Assembly: GCF_954871325.1 (NCBI RefSeq)
Contig: NC_088778.1
Coordinates: forward strand, 9,705,743 to 9,769,742
DNA from: Gordionus sp. m RMFG-2023
Taxonomy: Eukaryota > Nematomorpha > Gordioida > Chordodea > Parachordodidae
Reading direction: 5' to 3'
Length of the DNA: 64,000 bases
This document shows positions 13,074 to 24,900 of this stretch, one piece after another. A program made the position numbers and the translations under genes. The notes under the pieces were generated by a model. That model saw only the letters and a program-made list of their open reading frames with translations, had not been told where the DNA came from and did not search any database. Position 1 is the stretch's first letter, and each line of letters begins with the position of its first letter.

Positions 13074-13822
13074 TTGAGAAAAATTTGGCCATTTTCCAGA
13101 ACACTTTTATCTTCGTCCAAAGTGGTTTCGCTCAGGTAAGACTCATCGTTATTAACCTCCCGAATGATATTAATTGGTGAGCTTTTTGGAGACACTTCGA
13201 AAGTATTTTTAGAGGCAGTTTCTTCCGCTGATATCGGATACATTTTGTAGGGTTTAAGGCATTTTCTTTTGCGTCTAGAAGAGATAGCCGTCACATTTTT
13301 TATTTTGCCATTATCGGTTCCGACTAATACTGATTTATCTACTTCGTTTATCGCATTATCCATAAGGCAATTGAAAACGTTTTCGGAGTCGACTACGTAT
13401 GTTTCGTCGGTGTGAAGTAAGGTAATAGCAGAAGAATTTTCTCCCGATTCGAAACTGACTTGTTGCTTATTGTTGGACGAAGTTGATAAGGTAGTAAGTT
13501 TAATTTGGGATGAAATCTTAGTGTCTAACAGTAATTTATTGTTTCTTGGTTCTTTGTTATCTACATTTGACTTATACTCGTCCGTATATTCGAAATCGTT
13601 ATAACTTTCAACCTTTTTCAATATTTCATTATCGTCATTTAAAGGCGAATATGATTGACGATGTATGCTATTGGCTGTGGAAATTGGGTGATTAACCAGA
13701 AGTTTTATCATGACAGATTCAGTAGATTCTTCAGGTTTAGGATCAGATGGGAGATTATTAATAAGGAACTCAGTAATGGGCGAATTAATTTCCTTAATTT
13801 TGTTCGTTGTTACACTTTCCAT
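13074..13822 (-). CDS. Coding exon with start codon, unrecognised polar protein
   Basis: The longest coding stretch in the window: 249 codons from ATG at 13822 to a possible donor, AA|GTATAT, with GT at 13073-13072. The frame itself runs on to a stop at 13064. Its G+C is clearly above the flanks and the composition is ordinary, so a real exon is very likely. The protein is acidic and Ser/Asn/Glu/Thr-rich, predicted disordered, with no signal peptide or membrane segment. A basic cluster, SRRKRKCLKPYKMYPIS, falls near residue 180. It could be a nuclear localisation signal, and KPYKMYP faintly recalls the RPFKAYP-type motif I remember from Giant-like bZIP factors; that comparison is from memory and weak. 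The exon leaves phase 2, which fits the exon entering at 2679. The Met is followed by MESVTTNKIKEINSP and sits just after an AT-rich leader, consistent with a first exon. Confidence 0.75.
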
Positions 13823-15222
13823 CCATGAATAATAATATTGATTTAGTTATTTTCTCCTTAGAAATTCGTTTTTAAATTAATTTTAAAGTAATATTAGTAA
13901 AAGAGATCACGCCGAGCATAGAGATAAGTTTTTTGTAATGAGTTATTATCGATGAACGATCTATAATCAAACAATTTTTAATATATAAATTTAGTATAAT
14001 ATCATAGATCAAAAACTTTTTATAATAAATTTAAAAATGAGGAATAGATATTAAGGCTGAACAAAGGATAACTTTTAATTTTTTTATAATCCTATGTCCA
14101 AAATTGATTATTATTTTTATTTTACCTTGCATAAGCTATATTGTGAAGATACAACTGTCCTACAACCAACTTAAGACAGCATCATCCTAATATTGTACCA
14201 ATAATAAAGTTTAAAGAAGAAATCAGGTTGGACGTAGAGGAAGTAAAACTTAGAATTTACAAATAAAATTAAATTAATTTGAAATAATCCCCGGGCTAAT
14301 AAATAGTCATTTTTTGTATATTTTGAAATTTATTACTTTTTTTTACATTTCTTTAATAGTTTTGGGGAGATTTGTGAAATTTGAATAAATTTATTTTTCT
14401 TCTTTTTAAAAAATTTAAAAAGGAGAAAATTAAGTTTTATTTTTTATAAAAAAAAAATTTATAAACAAAATAGTAAATATATAAAATCTAATACTAAAAC
14501 TATATGTAGTTTAATTATAATATCTTATTATAGGGGTAAAAAAATATAAATATCGATTTGAGTTTTTCTTGTTTTTATTTTTGGTGAAAGTTTTTTTGGG
14601 TGTCGCTTAAAAAAAAATAAATAAATTTTTTCAAAGTCAAGATATATTATATTTTTTTGTGTGTCTCCAAATTATGTACATTGTATTTATTATTGTTTTG
14701 TTTTTACCAAAAAAAATAATATATGAAATGACGAATTATAATTCTTTCCATTAACATACTTATAAATAATGAGGAGTATATTTAATTAGAAGTGGAAAAG
14801 ATAGGCAAAATTAAGTAAAAGCTGTTTAAAATGGGATATTATGGAAAGATTTTAATCGAAACCTGGGGTTATCATTATATTGACCCAATATAAAATTAAA
14901 TATTGAGCCGCAGTGTATTACTGAGGCAGACACTAAGTGATCTCTTATTATATAATGTCATAACACTGAGGTATTCAGGATTTTTGTAAAGAGAGGGGAA
15001 ACTTTTGTTGGATTTTAATAATTTTATAGGATATTTATAAATTCTTCCTCTTTTAAGAACTTTGGTTCGATTATATTTTTAAAAATATAATTTTGGTATA
15101 TTGTATTATAATATGGCGTTTCAGCTAGTTATATTCGTTTTCCCTCCTTTAAGGCATTCTTTTTTTTTAAACTGTTATTTAATATATGGTATTAGAAGTT
15201 GTAAATACTGCTCAACCTTAAG
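13823..15222. other. Upstream region of the minus-strand gene, no gene seen
   Basis: This would contain the promoter of the minus-strand gene, but no TATA/initiator pair stands out. A GATCACGCCGAGCAT patch at 13904-13918 is the only GC-rich sequence near the start. An open frame at about 14172-14290 (LRQHHPNIVPIIKFKEEIRL...) has protein-like composition but a phase that does not fit the downstream plus-strand exons. A degenerate copy of the CAGGATTTTTGTAAAG repeat lies at about 14968. Confidence 0.35.
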
Positions 15223-15311
15223 TCGCATGCAAAAAAAGGATATCAACAAAAGTTCTTGGCCGGATTAAAAAATGTAATGAGAGAGTAGTACATGAAATTC
15301 GACTTCTACGG
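15223..15311 (+). CDS. Candidate internal exon, unrecognised gene
   Basis: A GC-richer island with an AG at 15221-15222 (CAACCTTAAG) and a good donor, CGG|GTAACT, with GT at 15312-15313. Read after two carried bases it encodes ACKKRISTKVLGRIKKCNER then VVHEIRLLR, a basic, helix-prone stretch. It leaves in phase 0, which fits the exon at 18946. The acceptor lacks a strong pyrimidine tract, and the frame stays open past the donor, so this is the weakest of the three plus-strand exons. It could instead be a scrap of a transposase. A 71-codon minus-strand frame covers the same bases and looks like its shadow. Confidence 0.3.
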
Positions 15312-15936
15312 GTAACTGTTATGTTCTGTATAAAATACTGTATCTTATACTTAGACGTTTTTATATTAATTATGATTATTTTATTTTTATAAACATCCTG
15401 TATTGGGTTGTTTTTTTTTAAATTTAAAAACACATAAAATTATATAGCACAAAACAACTATTTATTTCTTTCTTTTTTTAGTAAAAGAAAGAATTAAAAT
15501 TTAAAAAAAAAGCGTAAAGTGCTAAATAAAAAAATAATCGATAATATGGAAAACGCATACACAAACATTACACACACAAACATATAAAGGGGGGGGGGGG
15601 ACCAAAGTGTTTTCACAGTTGACATTGTTATGAGTCGAAATTATTATTATATATTATTTTTTTTAAAATTTGAGAAGGGAAATATAAGAAGGGGATAAGT
15701 AGAGAAAGAGATAAAGTTGAATTTATTATAAAAGAAATAACAAATAAATACACACACAAAAAACCTAATCACCATTGAACTTGAAATTCTCAAAAAATTG
15801 TCAAAAAAATAAAAAAGGGGATAAAATATTAAATGTTCTTATTGGAATTTTGGATGAATTCTGAAATCTATGAAATTGTTATACTTAAATTTTTTATTAT
15901 TTTAGTTTCTTTATTTTTATTTATGTTGCTTTTAAA

Positions 15937-16271
15937 TAGTGATCTACATCGGGCGCGGGCCTGATTATTCAAGCCCGGCCTGACCCGTAATTTTTTTATA
16001 AAGTTTTACCCGGGCCGCAGAACCTTAATGCCGGCCCGGCCCGAATTCATTTAAATATAGAAATTAATTTTTATAATTACTCAAAATAAACGATACATGT
16101 TATTTGGCGTCTATTTTTTCTATAAATAAAATCACATACATAAAAAATTCAACATAAAATTGATAAATTTAGATATATTTTAAAAAATTTATAAGGCCCG
16201 ACCCGATTAGGCCCAAATTTTCTTAAAAAATATTAGTTCGGGTTGGGCCGGGCTACTTTTGCAGATCTCTA
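15937..16271 (+). mobile_element. hAT-type MITE, TAGTGATCTGC family, copy A
   Basis: 335 bp. The left end is TAGTGATCTACATCGGGC and the right end, reverse-complemented, is TAGAGATCTGCAAAAGTAG. A perfect 8-bp duplication, CTTTTAAA, lies at 15929-15936 and 16272-16279. Runs of GGCCCGG/CCCGGCCCG fill the first and last ~80 bp; the core is AT-rich and shared almost base for base with the copy at 42173. It has no coding capacity. The strand follows the end carrying TAGTGATC. Confidence 0.92.
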
Positions 16272-16279
16272 CTTTTAAA

Positions 16280-17763
16280 TATAATATTTTTTCATCAGGA
16301 ATATCCTTGTTAAATTAACTCCACTGGTGTGTTTATTTTAGTTCTTAAGATTTTAGAAAAAAGAAAAAGCTAAAAGTAAAGATTAGGTATCCTAGAATAT
16401 GAGCGCGCGTTTATCTCTTCTTAACGACATATACCTATTTTTTATATAGGAAGAATGGATATTAAATTACTAAATATGAGCCCGTGCACACTGATCCGAT
16501 CGGATAGATATTCTCTCTGCCTTGGTCGGATTCGAACCTTGATTTTAAAACTTAATTCATATTTTTAAAAGGCACCAGAATAAAATAAATTTTGGATCAA
16601 ATAGAATGGAAATAAATTCTTGATAATAATATTTTATATCGGATTGTCGAAAGTTAAAATAGGTACTATGCAAGGCTCTAATATAAACGTATATAATCTC
16701 AAATATAGTTTTATTGGATTAAATCCGCTTGAACTAGAAAAAATAAAACTATGAATCAAATATATTTATTAGTAAAAATAATAAAACCATTTATCAGATT
16801 AAAATATTTTAAAAAGATAAAGGTTTATTTAAATTTTTTTTTTTAAATAAAAGTTTCACAAGGAATATGTTGAATACTTACAAATAATTTCTAATATTTA
16901 CAAATATTTTCAATTTACAAATAATTTCAATGTTTACGAATAATTTAATACTTACGAATAATTGATGTCATATAATTTAAAATATTTTTGAATAATCTCA
17001 AATAATTAGATCGAATATATGTTAAATCCGATTCTATTCGATAAGGACTTCAGAATTTTTAATTCGTATTCGTAAACCTGGATAGATAATTTTTGTGCCG
17101 GGGAGAGCTGAAATCCCTTTTGAAAATTAGAAACGGTTCCGACAAGGGTTATACTTATCTATATGTACAACCCGTCGAGCCCACAACAAAGTGTTTATAA
17201 TAGTTCTAGTTGGATGTAGAATCTATGGAAATTCAAAATTTCTCAATTTAAAATCATTTATCGAGAGCGATTTTAAAATTGAAAAGCTGATTTGACCAGA
17301 AATATAATAAAGCATCAACTCTTTGAATTTTAAACATTTTGCCTCCTCTTTTGAACTATACTCTTAATTTAAATTAATTATATACACAAAAGCTCAAAAA
17401 TTTATAAAAGTTGTAAGGTAAGGACTTTGCAGATGCCAAAATATATTTCGGGTCAAAATTAATTTTTCAGATTTAAGGATGCCCCTTAATAAATGATTTA
17501 AAACTGAGAGATTCCGAATTTCATATCATAACCGATATATATCTACCCATTAACTATGACAGTTATAAAACGATTGGGCATTTTTATCATAATATTTTGA
17601 TACATTAACAAACCCAACAAATTATATATTATAAATAGTGAAATCCCTCATCTACAAAATTTAAAAAAGTGTAGCTATCTACCTATAATACTTTAGGCGC
17701 TGGAATTAATTATGTGAAGTGTGTCATTCCTCATTTTACCCCATATCCAGGTGTGGCTAAGCA
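16280..17763. other. AT-rich block with decayed repeats
   Basis: A perfect 12-bp palindrome, ATCCGATCGGAT, lies at 16494-16505, and a TCGGATTCGAACC motif at 16523-16535. At 16860-17080 there are repeated ACAAATAATTTC and ACGAATAATT units ending in ATTCGTATTCG, resembling the subterminal motifs of the 6392-7541 element, so a related decayed copy is likely. GC-richer sequence at 17090-17200 is not open. No gene is supported. Confidence 0.4.
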
Positions 17764-18125
17764 TAGGGGTAAAGTGGGTAAAAAAAATTGAACATAACCA
17801 TATTGCTTAATTGAACAAAATATTGCAATTTTGACAGCTATTCATCACTATTTGTATAAACTAATCAATACAATACCGGAATGTAAAATATTATATCAAA
17901 CATTGTACATTTTGAATATACCCATTTTAGGCACATCGTGCATTTCAATTATCTCCCCCTTTGTGACTATTCATAAAATTTTATTCTAAATAACAGAAAC
18001 TAATTATTAATGTTCCTTTTTGCTCAAAAGAAAATGATGAAGACGTTAATATTTAAAAATTATCTTTTTACAGCTTAAATCAGATGCAACATTTTAACTG
18101 TTTTACCCATAGCAACTCTACCCCA
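17764..18125. mobile_element. Possible MITE with GGGGTAAAGT/GGGGTAGAGT ends
   Basis: The left end is TAGGGGTAAAGTGGGTAAAA and the right end, reverse-complemented, is TGGGGTAGAGTTGC followed by TATGGGTAAAA; the inverted repeat is imperfect but clear. About 360 bp with no coding content. No convincing target duplication was found, so the class is open. The element at 39048-39411 has similar ends. Confidence 0.45.
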
Positions 18126-18138
18126 AAGTGATATATAT

Positions 18139-18554
18139 TATTGGCCCGGGCCGGGCCTATTTTTTTAAAAAATCGGGTTAGGGTTGGATCTGGCCTTTTA
18201 TTAAAAAAAATTTAGGCCGGATCGGGTCGGGCCTTGGAAATTTTTTAAAATATATATAAATTTATCAATTTTATGTTTAATTTTTTTATGTAAAATAAAA
18301 ATATTTTATTTTATTTATAGAAACTAGACGCCATATAACATATATCTTTTATTTTGTGTAATAATAAAAATTAATTTCTATATTTATATAAATTCGGGCC
18401 GGGTCGGGCAGGTAAATATTTTTAAAAAATTCCCGATTTGGGTCTGACTTGCAAAACTTTTTTAAAAAAATTTCGGATTCGGGCCGGGCCGGCAATACTT
18501 TTTTAAAAAAATTTCGGGCCGGACTTGAAAAATTAGGCCCGATGCAGATCACTA
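18139..18554 (-). mobile_element. hAT-type MITE, TAGTGATCTGC family, copy B (left end decayed)
   Basis: The right end, reverse-complemented, is TAGTGATCTGCATCGGGCC, and the core matches the copies at 15937, 27285 and 42173. It lies in the opposite orientation to copies A and D. It is longer (about 416 bp) because the GC-rich subterminal block near 18395-18535 is expanded into several GGGCCGGG/TTTTTTAAAAAAATT units. The TAGAGATCTGC end at the left is missing or diverged, so no target duplication can be read. The 67-codon minus-strand frame at 18349-18552 is made of these repeats. Confidence 0.8.
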
Positions 18555-18945
18555 ATATAAATTATACAATCGTTATTGCGTGACTCCTAGTTAATCTATA
18601 AACCTTTAATATTTTATTTTATAGCTATAACTTAGAAATATATACAAATATTTAAATCTGAGCCTTAATATATTGTGCTGAAAGCAAGAGGATAATTTTT
18701 ATAATTTTTGGGTAAAAAACGGTTTTTTAGAAAAATAAGTAGAACCAGTAAAATTTTTCAAAAGATAAAAAGAAATTAGATATAAAAATACATTTTACAC
18801 CAAATTTAAGTTTTTTATGCTCAAGGGCTAAAAAGATATTCACGTTAAGATTGTTATTTTGTCAGTGGTTTTACCATAGTCTCCTCTACATCATTTATAA
18901 AAAAAATATAAAAAAAGACTTTATTTTTCTAAAATTATATTTTAG

Positions 18946-19046
18946 CTAAGTACATGGAGTTCAGAAGCCATCCAAAAAAAGCTGGAAGGCTCACCTCAGG
19001 CACCCAAGTACAGGAAAATATCGCCTTTGAATAATAATTGGAATGG
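18946..19046 (+). CDS. Internal exon, unrecognised gene (penultimate of three)
   Basis: A 101-bp island of high G+C inside very AT-rich sequence. It is preceded by a pyrimidine-rich acceptor (TTTTCTAAAATTATATTTTAG, AG at 18944-18945) and followed by GG|GTATGC (GT at 19047-19048). The frame starting at its first base is open and encodes LSTWSSEAIQKKLEGSPQAP then KYRKISPLNNNWN, leaving two bases. That phase matches the exon at 21883 exactly, and the entry phase matches the exit of 15223-15311. The composition is clearly protein-like. I do not recognise the family. One other frame (KYMEFRSHPKKAGRL...) is also open for most of the island, which is why the frame is not certain. Confidence 0.6.
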
Positions 19047-21882
19047 GTATGCTCTATTTTTGTTCTTACAATAAATTCAATTTTATTGTGTTATTATTAT
19101 ATACTAAGTAGTTAAATAGAGGTTTCAATTTTATTTATTGCTTATAAAAAATATCAATAGGAGAGACCGGGGCTAGATCAAACCCTTTTTAAAAAAATTG
19201 TCTCTCATTTCTTTAACATATTATATTGTGAAAAGAACCATATATCAATAGTAAAACTATAAGTAGACATTCATAATTTTTTTATATAGGTTTTTAAATT
19301 TCATTTTTTTTAAAGTGTTAATTTTGTCCAACAAGCCCCACCCTTGGGGAGTTAAAATTCTTTATAGGACTTTTAAACTATTGGATTTCCCTCTTGCCAT
19401 TTTTATTACTTAAAATTGATATTCGCAGAAAATTTTTATTTACAAGAGGCTAAAATTATGTGGATGGGTTCCATAAGAATGAGGTGGCTACCCTATAATT
19501 ATTCTGTACATCTCTGCAGCTATAAATATTTTTAATTCGTTTTCATGATTAACTTGATTTGATAAATCATGTTCATTGATATTAAAAAAAATTCACAAAA
19601 TTATATCATTAATTTACAAATAAAACATAAAATTACAAAAAAAAACCTTTTTGAAAAAAATAACGTGTCTTATTTATGGATGATTGACTTTTCCAATTTT
19701 AAGGTGTCAAACAGTTTTAAAAAAATATTTTAATTTTGGTGGATGAAAAAACTCGGCCCCCCGTTTTTTAATTATCAATCAATCAAATCTACTTTTAAAT
19801 TATCCGGCTAGAACCGAATGCGAATTCGAAATAGAATAGGTCGGATTTTTTTACCGTTTTCGAAAACATTTCTAAAGCTTTATTTTTTTTTCTCTCTTTT
19901 TTAATATATATATAAAGGAGAAAAAATAATTGATTTAATTTTTTTTTATATATATATTTCAAATTTAAAATAATTATTAACACTTTTTTTTAAAAAAAAA
20001 AATCCCCCTTTTTTATTATAATTTTTTAATATATTTTTTTAAAATAAAAATAAATTTGGGTTAAAAAAAATAGATAATTAAATTTTATAATTTATGAGTA
20101 GTATATACTATTATACTGTATTTAAAAAAAAGAAGAGGGTGGTTTAGGGATAGGGGATGGGTTAAAATTAATTTACAGGGATTAAAAGAAAAGAAAAGAA
20201 AAGAAAAGAAAAGAAAAGAAAAGAAAAGAAAAGAAAAGAAAAGAAAAGAAAAGAAAAGAAAAGATGGAATATAAAGTTTTTTTTTGTATTTTATTATTTA
20301 TTCTTAAAATATATGTAGTTAATTAATTTTTATTATTTTCCTCCTTAACCTCAGCCCCCCCCCTCCCGCGCCCTATTTCTTTTCTTTCCCCATTTCATTA
20401 TATATCTTCCTGCGTTTCTTCTTCTTTGTTGTTGTTTATTTTGTTTTATTTTATGCAACTTTTAAATTTAAAAAAAAACAGATAAATAGAGGTAAAAAAA
20501 AAATCAGTTAGATCAGGTAAAAAAAAAAGAGAAGAAAACTCAAAAATTATAAAATTTTATAAAAAATTATTGATTTTTTTTTAATATCATTCATAATATT
20601 TATATAGTTTTTTTTAAATATAATTGATTAAAATTTTGATTCGAAAGATTTAAATAGTAAAAAAAATTATTAAAGGTGATTAACTAAAACTTAAATAATA
20701 AAGATTAATTTTATATGTTCAAAATAATTTTTAATAAATAATTTCTCCCAAATTTTGTTCCTTCCAACTGTAGAGGGGGGTTAATGATATAATGCGTGTC
20801 CTAAGTACATCAAATTTTTATGAATTTAAAAACAGTACATGTCCGCGAATTATTTTTATACACAAAAATCTTAAATTTTAGAATGGCCGTATTGGCTTAT
20901 TAGGTTAGTAAATAAGTGACTGAAGTCGGCGTAACCACTTTTTCGTAAATATCATTTTAAGCTAAATCTCCTGTCCCCTTCCTCCCCCCAACACATTTCT
21001 AACCCCTGCCCCCCCCCCCAACAAATAAAATATGTCATTATAAACCATATAATTATAATTTTTAAAAATAATAACTATAAATTTTAAAAAACAAAAAGTG
21101 TAAAACCAAAAAATTTCTATACAATAATCAGGCCAAATGCCTTCGGGGGTAGAAAACTGTCCCAAGAAAAATTTGAAAAAAGACATCCAAAAGTCTTTCC
21201 TTTCCCTTTTTACAAAAATAAACCTTCATTCTTATAGGCAAATGAATATTTGAGAGAACACTAAATTTATTATATAATATTTGTAAAACTTTTTTATTTT
21301 TTTCTTTCAAAATAATTATTATAAGCAAATTTAAACTATAAATTATATATAATAGACCCAACATTTTGGCATTTTAATATTTGTTTCTTATTTTTACAAT
21401 CAATAATAAAAATAAAATTTACACTGTCGCAAAAACAAAGGTAAAAAAAAATACTTTAAAAAAAACTTAAAATTTATGAAATTATTATAATAAAACCAAT
21501 AAAAAAAATTCAAATATATATTTTTTTCAAATTTTTACAATAAAATTATTATAATTATTAATTTTTCATAAAAAAAGCAACGCTAACTTTCAAAAAATAA
21601 AAAAAATGCATAAAAATTTAATATTATATAAAGGAACTTTGGAAGTGGAAAAAAAATAAAATGAATTATTGAAAATTAATCACGCGACAAAATTATATTA
21701 TGTATATTATTTCCATAAAATAAAATCATAAAAGCTGTAATTTGGTAATAGTTTAAAAAAATAAAGAATAAGATAATGGAAGAAGGGGAAATTATTTGTA
21801 AGTCCGCAGTCAAGAAGTGTCAGTTGAGGGGGTAGGATAGTTTATTTATACCAATATTTATTCTTCTTTCATATTTTTTTAG
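19047..21882 (+). other. Proposed intron (2.8 kb) with microsatellite and repeat scraps
   Basis: No coding stretch. It contains a GGAGAGACCGGGG motif at 19160-19172 (shared with 29.39, 41.99, 46.33 and 60.43 kb), long homopurine/homopyrimidine runs, the (AAAAG)n microsatellite at 20184-20264, and at about 20945-21030 a TCGTAAATATCATTTTAAGC motif followed by a C-rich tract that also occurs near 23.76 and 44.75 kb. The minus-strand frames here are AT- or repeat-driven. Confidence 0.45.
20184..20264. repeat. (AAAAG)n microsatellite
   Basis: About sixteen uninterrupted copies of the pentanucleotide AAAAG. The perfection of the array suggests it is young and likely variable in length between individuals. 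It lies in the proposed 2.8-kb intron and sits among other purine-rich sequence. Confidence 0.97.
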
Positions 21883-21967
21883 GTGCCCAACCCTTCCCGT
21901 GGCTACGGAACTGATTACCCGACTAAGTGACGAAGCCCTTAATCGAACCACTAGTAGTCTCGATTGA
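21883..21967 (+). CDS. Candidate terminal exon, unrecognised gene
   Basis: It is preceded by the best acceptor in the window (TTCTTCTTTCATATTTTTTTAG, split here as TTCTTCTTTC and ATATTTTTTTAG; AG at 21881-21882). Taking the two bases carried from 19046, the frame reads G-CPTLPVATELITRLSDEAL then NRTTSSLD and stops with TGA at 21965-21967. AATAAA overlaps the stop (21967-21972), but such hexamers are common in this AT-rich DNA. GC-richness continues for about 50 bp past the stop, so the island may not be purely coding. Frame 1 (VPNPSRGYGTDYPTK) is also briefly open. The exact phase match with the upstream exon is the main support. Confidence 0.5.
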
Positions 21968-24900
21968 ATAAAAATAATTTGTTCGACCGATCAGATTCAG
22001 GGATAGGGCCTCTGACTGACCAAAAACAAAATTTTTTTTTAAATTAACGAGAAAAGAGAAAAAAAATCTCATTAAGTTGCTAAAACCTGTTTCAAAAATT
22101 TAAGTTTTAACACTTTTTAAGAAAACCTAATGATTAAGTTTTGAAAATTTCGTAAATATACGTTTTAGCCATATTTTTATTTTTCTATTAAAAAAATGTA
22201 TTATTTCATGTTTTTCGATATAGTTTTGAAAGTTAGAAATTTTTTAGACGTTTTGGACACTGCCATAAAAATCAAAAAAGACATCTTTTATATTAATTTT
22301 CAAAGCCAATATCTTGGTATATTAACTCGACAATGTTCTCTGTCTTAACGAACTGAATAATTTAAATTATATACTGGATTTACGAACTATATATAATATT
22401 CCTTTTTTGCAAAATTTTACACCATTCCGAAATTCGTCCCTTAAAAACTTATATGGCTTGGTTTTTTGGCAAAATGACTATTAGTGAGTAATAGAACACA
22501 CATATTTCTTACACTTAGTTTGTTAGAGTATTAAGAAAGAAAAATGGAGTATATTAACAATTTCCCACATCTTAATTTTTTTTTTCTCTGAAGAATTTCC
22601 ATTATATTTTTTAAAAAAAAATCAAATTTTTGATCACTATCTTTGAACTTAATTTTGGAAAAACTAAGCCGAATGGCTTATTGAATTTTTGTTTCGGTTC
22701 ACCGAGAATGAGCAAATTTTGGTTAATATTATGCCAAAACTATCAGGGATTTCTACCATGGAGAAAGAGTGGGGATGGTGATGTTAGATGATCATTGAAA
22801 TTGGAGAGGAGTAGGGAGTATTATTGATATCGATTTTTCCAATTTTAATTTACATTTCCTTTTTTGTTAATTGTGATTAGGAAGGGGATAAAGGGAAATC
22901 TTCATTGGCTTAAGGAGGGGGAGGGGAGAAGTTTCTGTTACTATATAATATATACTTACTACAGAAATCCTGCGTCGAATCTGTTTTTCGCCGCCAAGTG
23001 CTGTTCTAAAAAAAATTCCATTATCCACTGATTATTTAAACAGGAAAAACTCAAACCTATCCTCAAGAGAAATAAAATTGTATAAACAAAAAAGTATACA
23101 CATATTTTTCCAAACGGATTTTCCTTTTGCTTTTCATTTAAATTTAATAACAGAGTATTACCCTCCCCCCCCCCACAACCCATCCCCATTAAGTAAAAAT
23201 AAATTCTATAAAATCATCAAAAAAATTCACCTGGCTAAAATAATAATAAATATATAAAAATTAGAATATAAGTAAAAAAAATTTACGAAAATATTTGATA
23301 GTTTACGTTTTCAAACAAGCCCGACCCGTAGACGTCCGATAAAATATTTTTATAAGCAAATTTTTAAATTATTTTTTCAAATCGAGATGGGTTTGGGTGT
23401 TCGAACCATGTAATTAGCTAAGAGAATCGAACACGGTTTAGTATGTCGCTAGATTTTTACAATAACAACAAAAAAATCTATCTTAAAATGAGCAAAAATT
23501 GGGAATTTTATCTAAAAGGCAAAAAAAATGGAATTATAATGTGAGAAGAAAAAATTTTGTAGAAAAATTATCAGGAGGCTTTGATTGTACAAAGTTTTCA
23601 AGATTTGAGTCTCTGTGCCTCTTTTCTAACGGAAGATAATTAAATTTATGATATAATGATTTTAAATTATTAGATGGTAGTTGTTTATTAAAGATTAAAA
23701 CCAATAGTCGTCGTACATAAACGTAGTCAGGGAAGAAAGTCTGAAAATTTCTTCCAAATTTGCAAATCTTCATAAATATCATTTTAAGTTCATAAAAATT
23801 ACCCTCCTCTTACAATAAACAATAAATAATTTAAACATAATATGTATATAATTTAAAATTATTGATGAAAAACTTTAAATTTTTCAAAAAAAGTATTAAT
23901 TTTAAATGTAAACCCAAAATTATTTTTAAAAAGGTAACGGCCAAAGGCCCTCAACAAACGGGCCCAAAGGCATATTAAAACTCACGAAAGGAGAAGCTAC
24001 CCAAAAATGTTTCCTATCTTAGGTATAATACTGGCTTCGCCTATCGACTACACTTTTTCAGAATAAATTTGAATAATATATTTTTTTTACAGCATAAGAT
24101 TGCTTAACCTATCCTGGTCTGTCGTTAGCATCTATTTAGATGTTCTTTACTTCAATTCAATTCTATCCTCCAAAAAAACTTTTTATATCAATTCTTATTC
24201 ATACATTTTCATTCTACCGAACATTTTCTTATATTTTTAATTTAAAAAATATCTATATCTAAAGAAAATTGTTAAATAACATAATATTTTGTAGGTGCGG
24301 TGCATACGTACTATTAGGATAAGTTTTTATCCAAAATGGCTTTTCTAAAAATTTTGAATCATAGTCATTATTTTAAAAGTAATATATTAACTTTTAATTA
24401 TTTTTCTTTCAAATGATTGTTTAAGTAATATATTGTATATATTTTTTTGAGGATGAAGGGATAAGGATGGTGGTGGGAAGGGTGGGGGGGGGGTTCCACG
24501 CCCTTACATCTATTATGCCTATATATTGGTAGAAAAATTATAGCAATCAATAGAAGTTCCAGCCCTGTTTAAAGTATGATGAAGTAGAGAATGAATCTTT
24601 TATTGTAAATGACACATTGGAACCTCCTGGAATTATACCATATTAGTTCTACTGTAAACATCATAATTATTTATTAAATTCTTAAAAAATTATTAAATAT
24701 TATTCGTTACTTATGAATCGCGAAAAGCTTCATATCATAAACATGGGAATGCAACAGAAACAAAAATTATCAGAATTTTTGAATACTTGGCTCTTCGATT
24801 CACATATATTTATTTTAGAAATGAATCGAACAAATACCAAATAATTTTTGAATAGGCCCAACTTTGTCAATATAATTATTTTTAAACTTTTAACATGTTA

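Noticed and set aside
14172-14290. Plus-strand frame LRQHHPNIVPIIKFKEEIRL as a further exon of the plus-strand gene
   Set aside because: Its exit phase does not fit the exon at 15223 and the acceptor is weak.
15218-15433. 71-codon minus-strand frame as a gene
   Set aside because: It overlaps the plus-strand exon candidate and has AT-driven ends.
16515-16545. GGATTCGAACC, the reverse complement of a tRNA T-arm motif
   Set aside because: No 5-bp T stem, acceptor stem or anticodon arm can be folded around it on the minus strand; it sits in decayed repeat.
22959-23189. 76-codon minus-strand frame starting in a C run
   Set aside because: The start is made of a G-run translation (MGMGCGGGEG); the rest is unremarkable.
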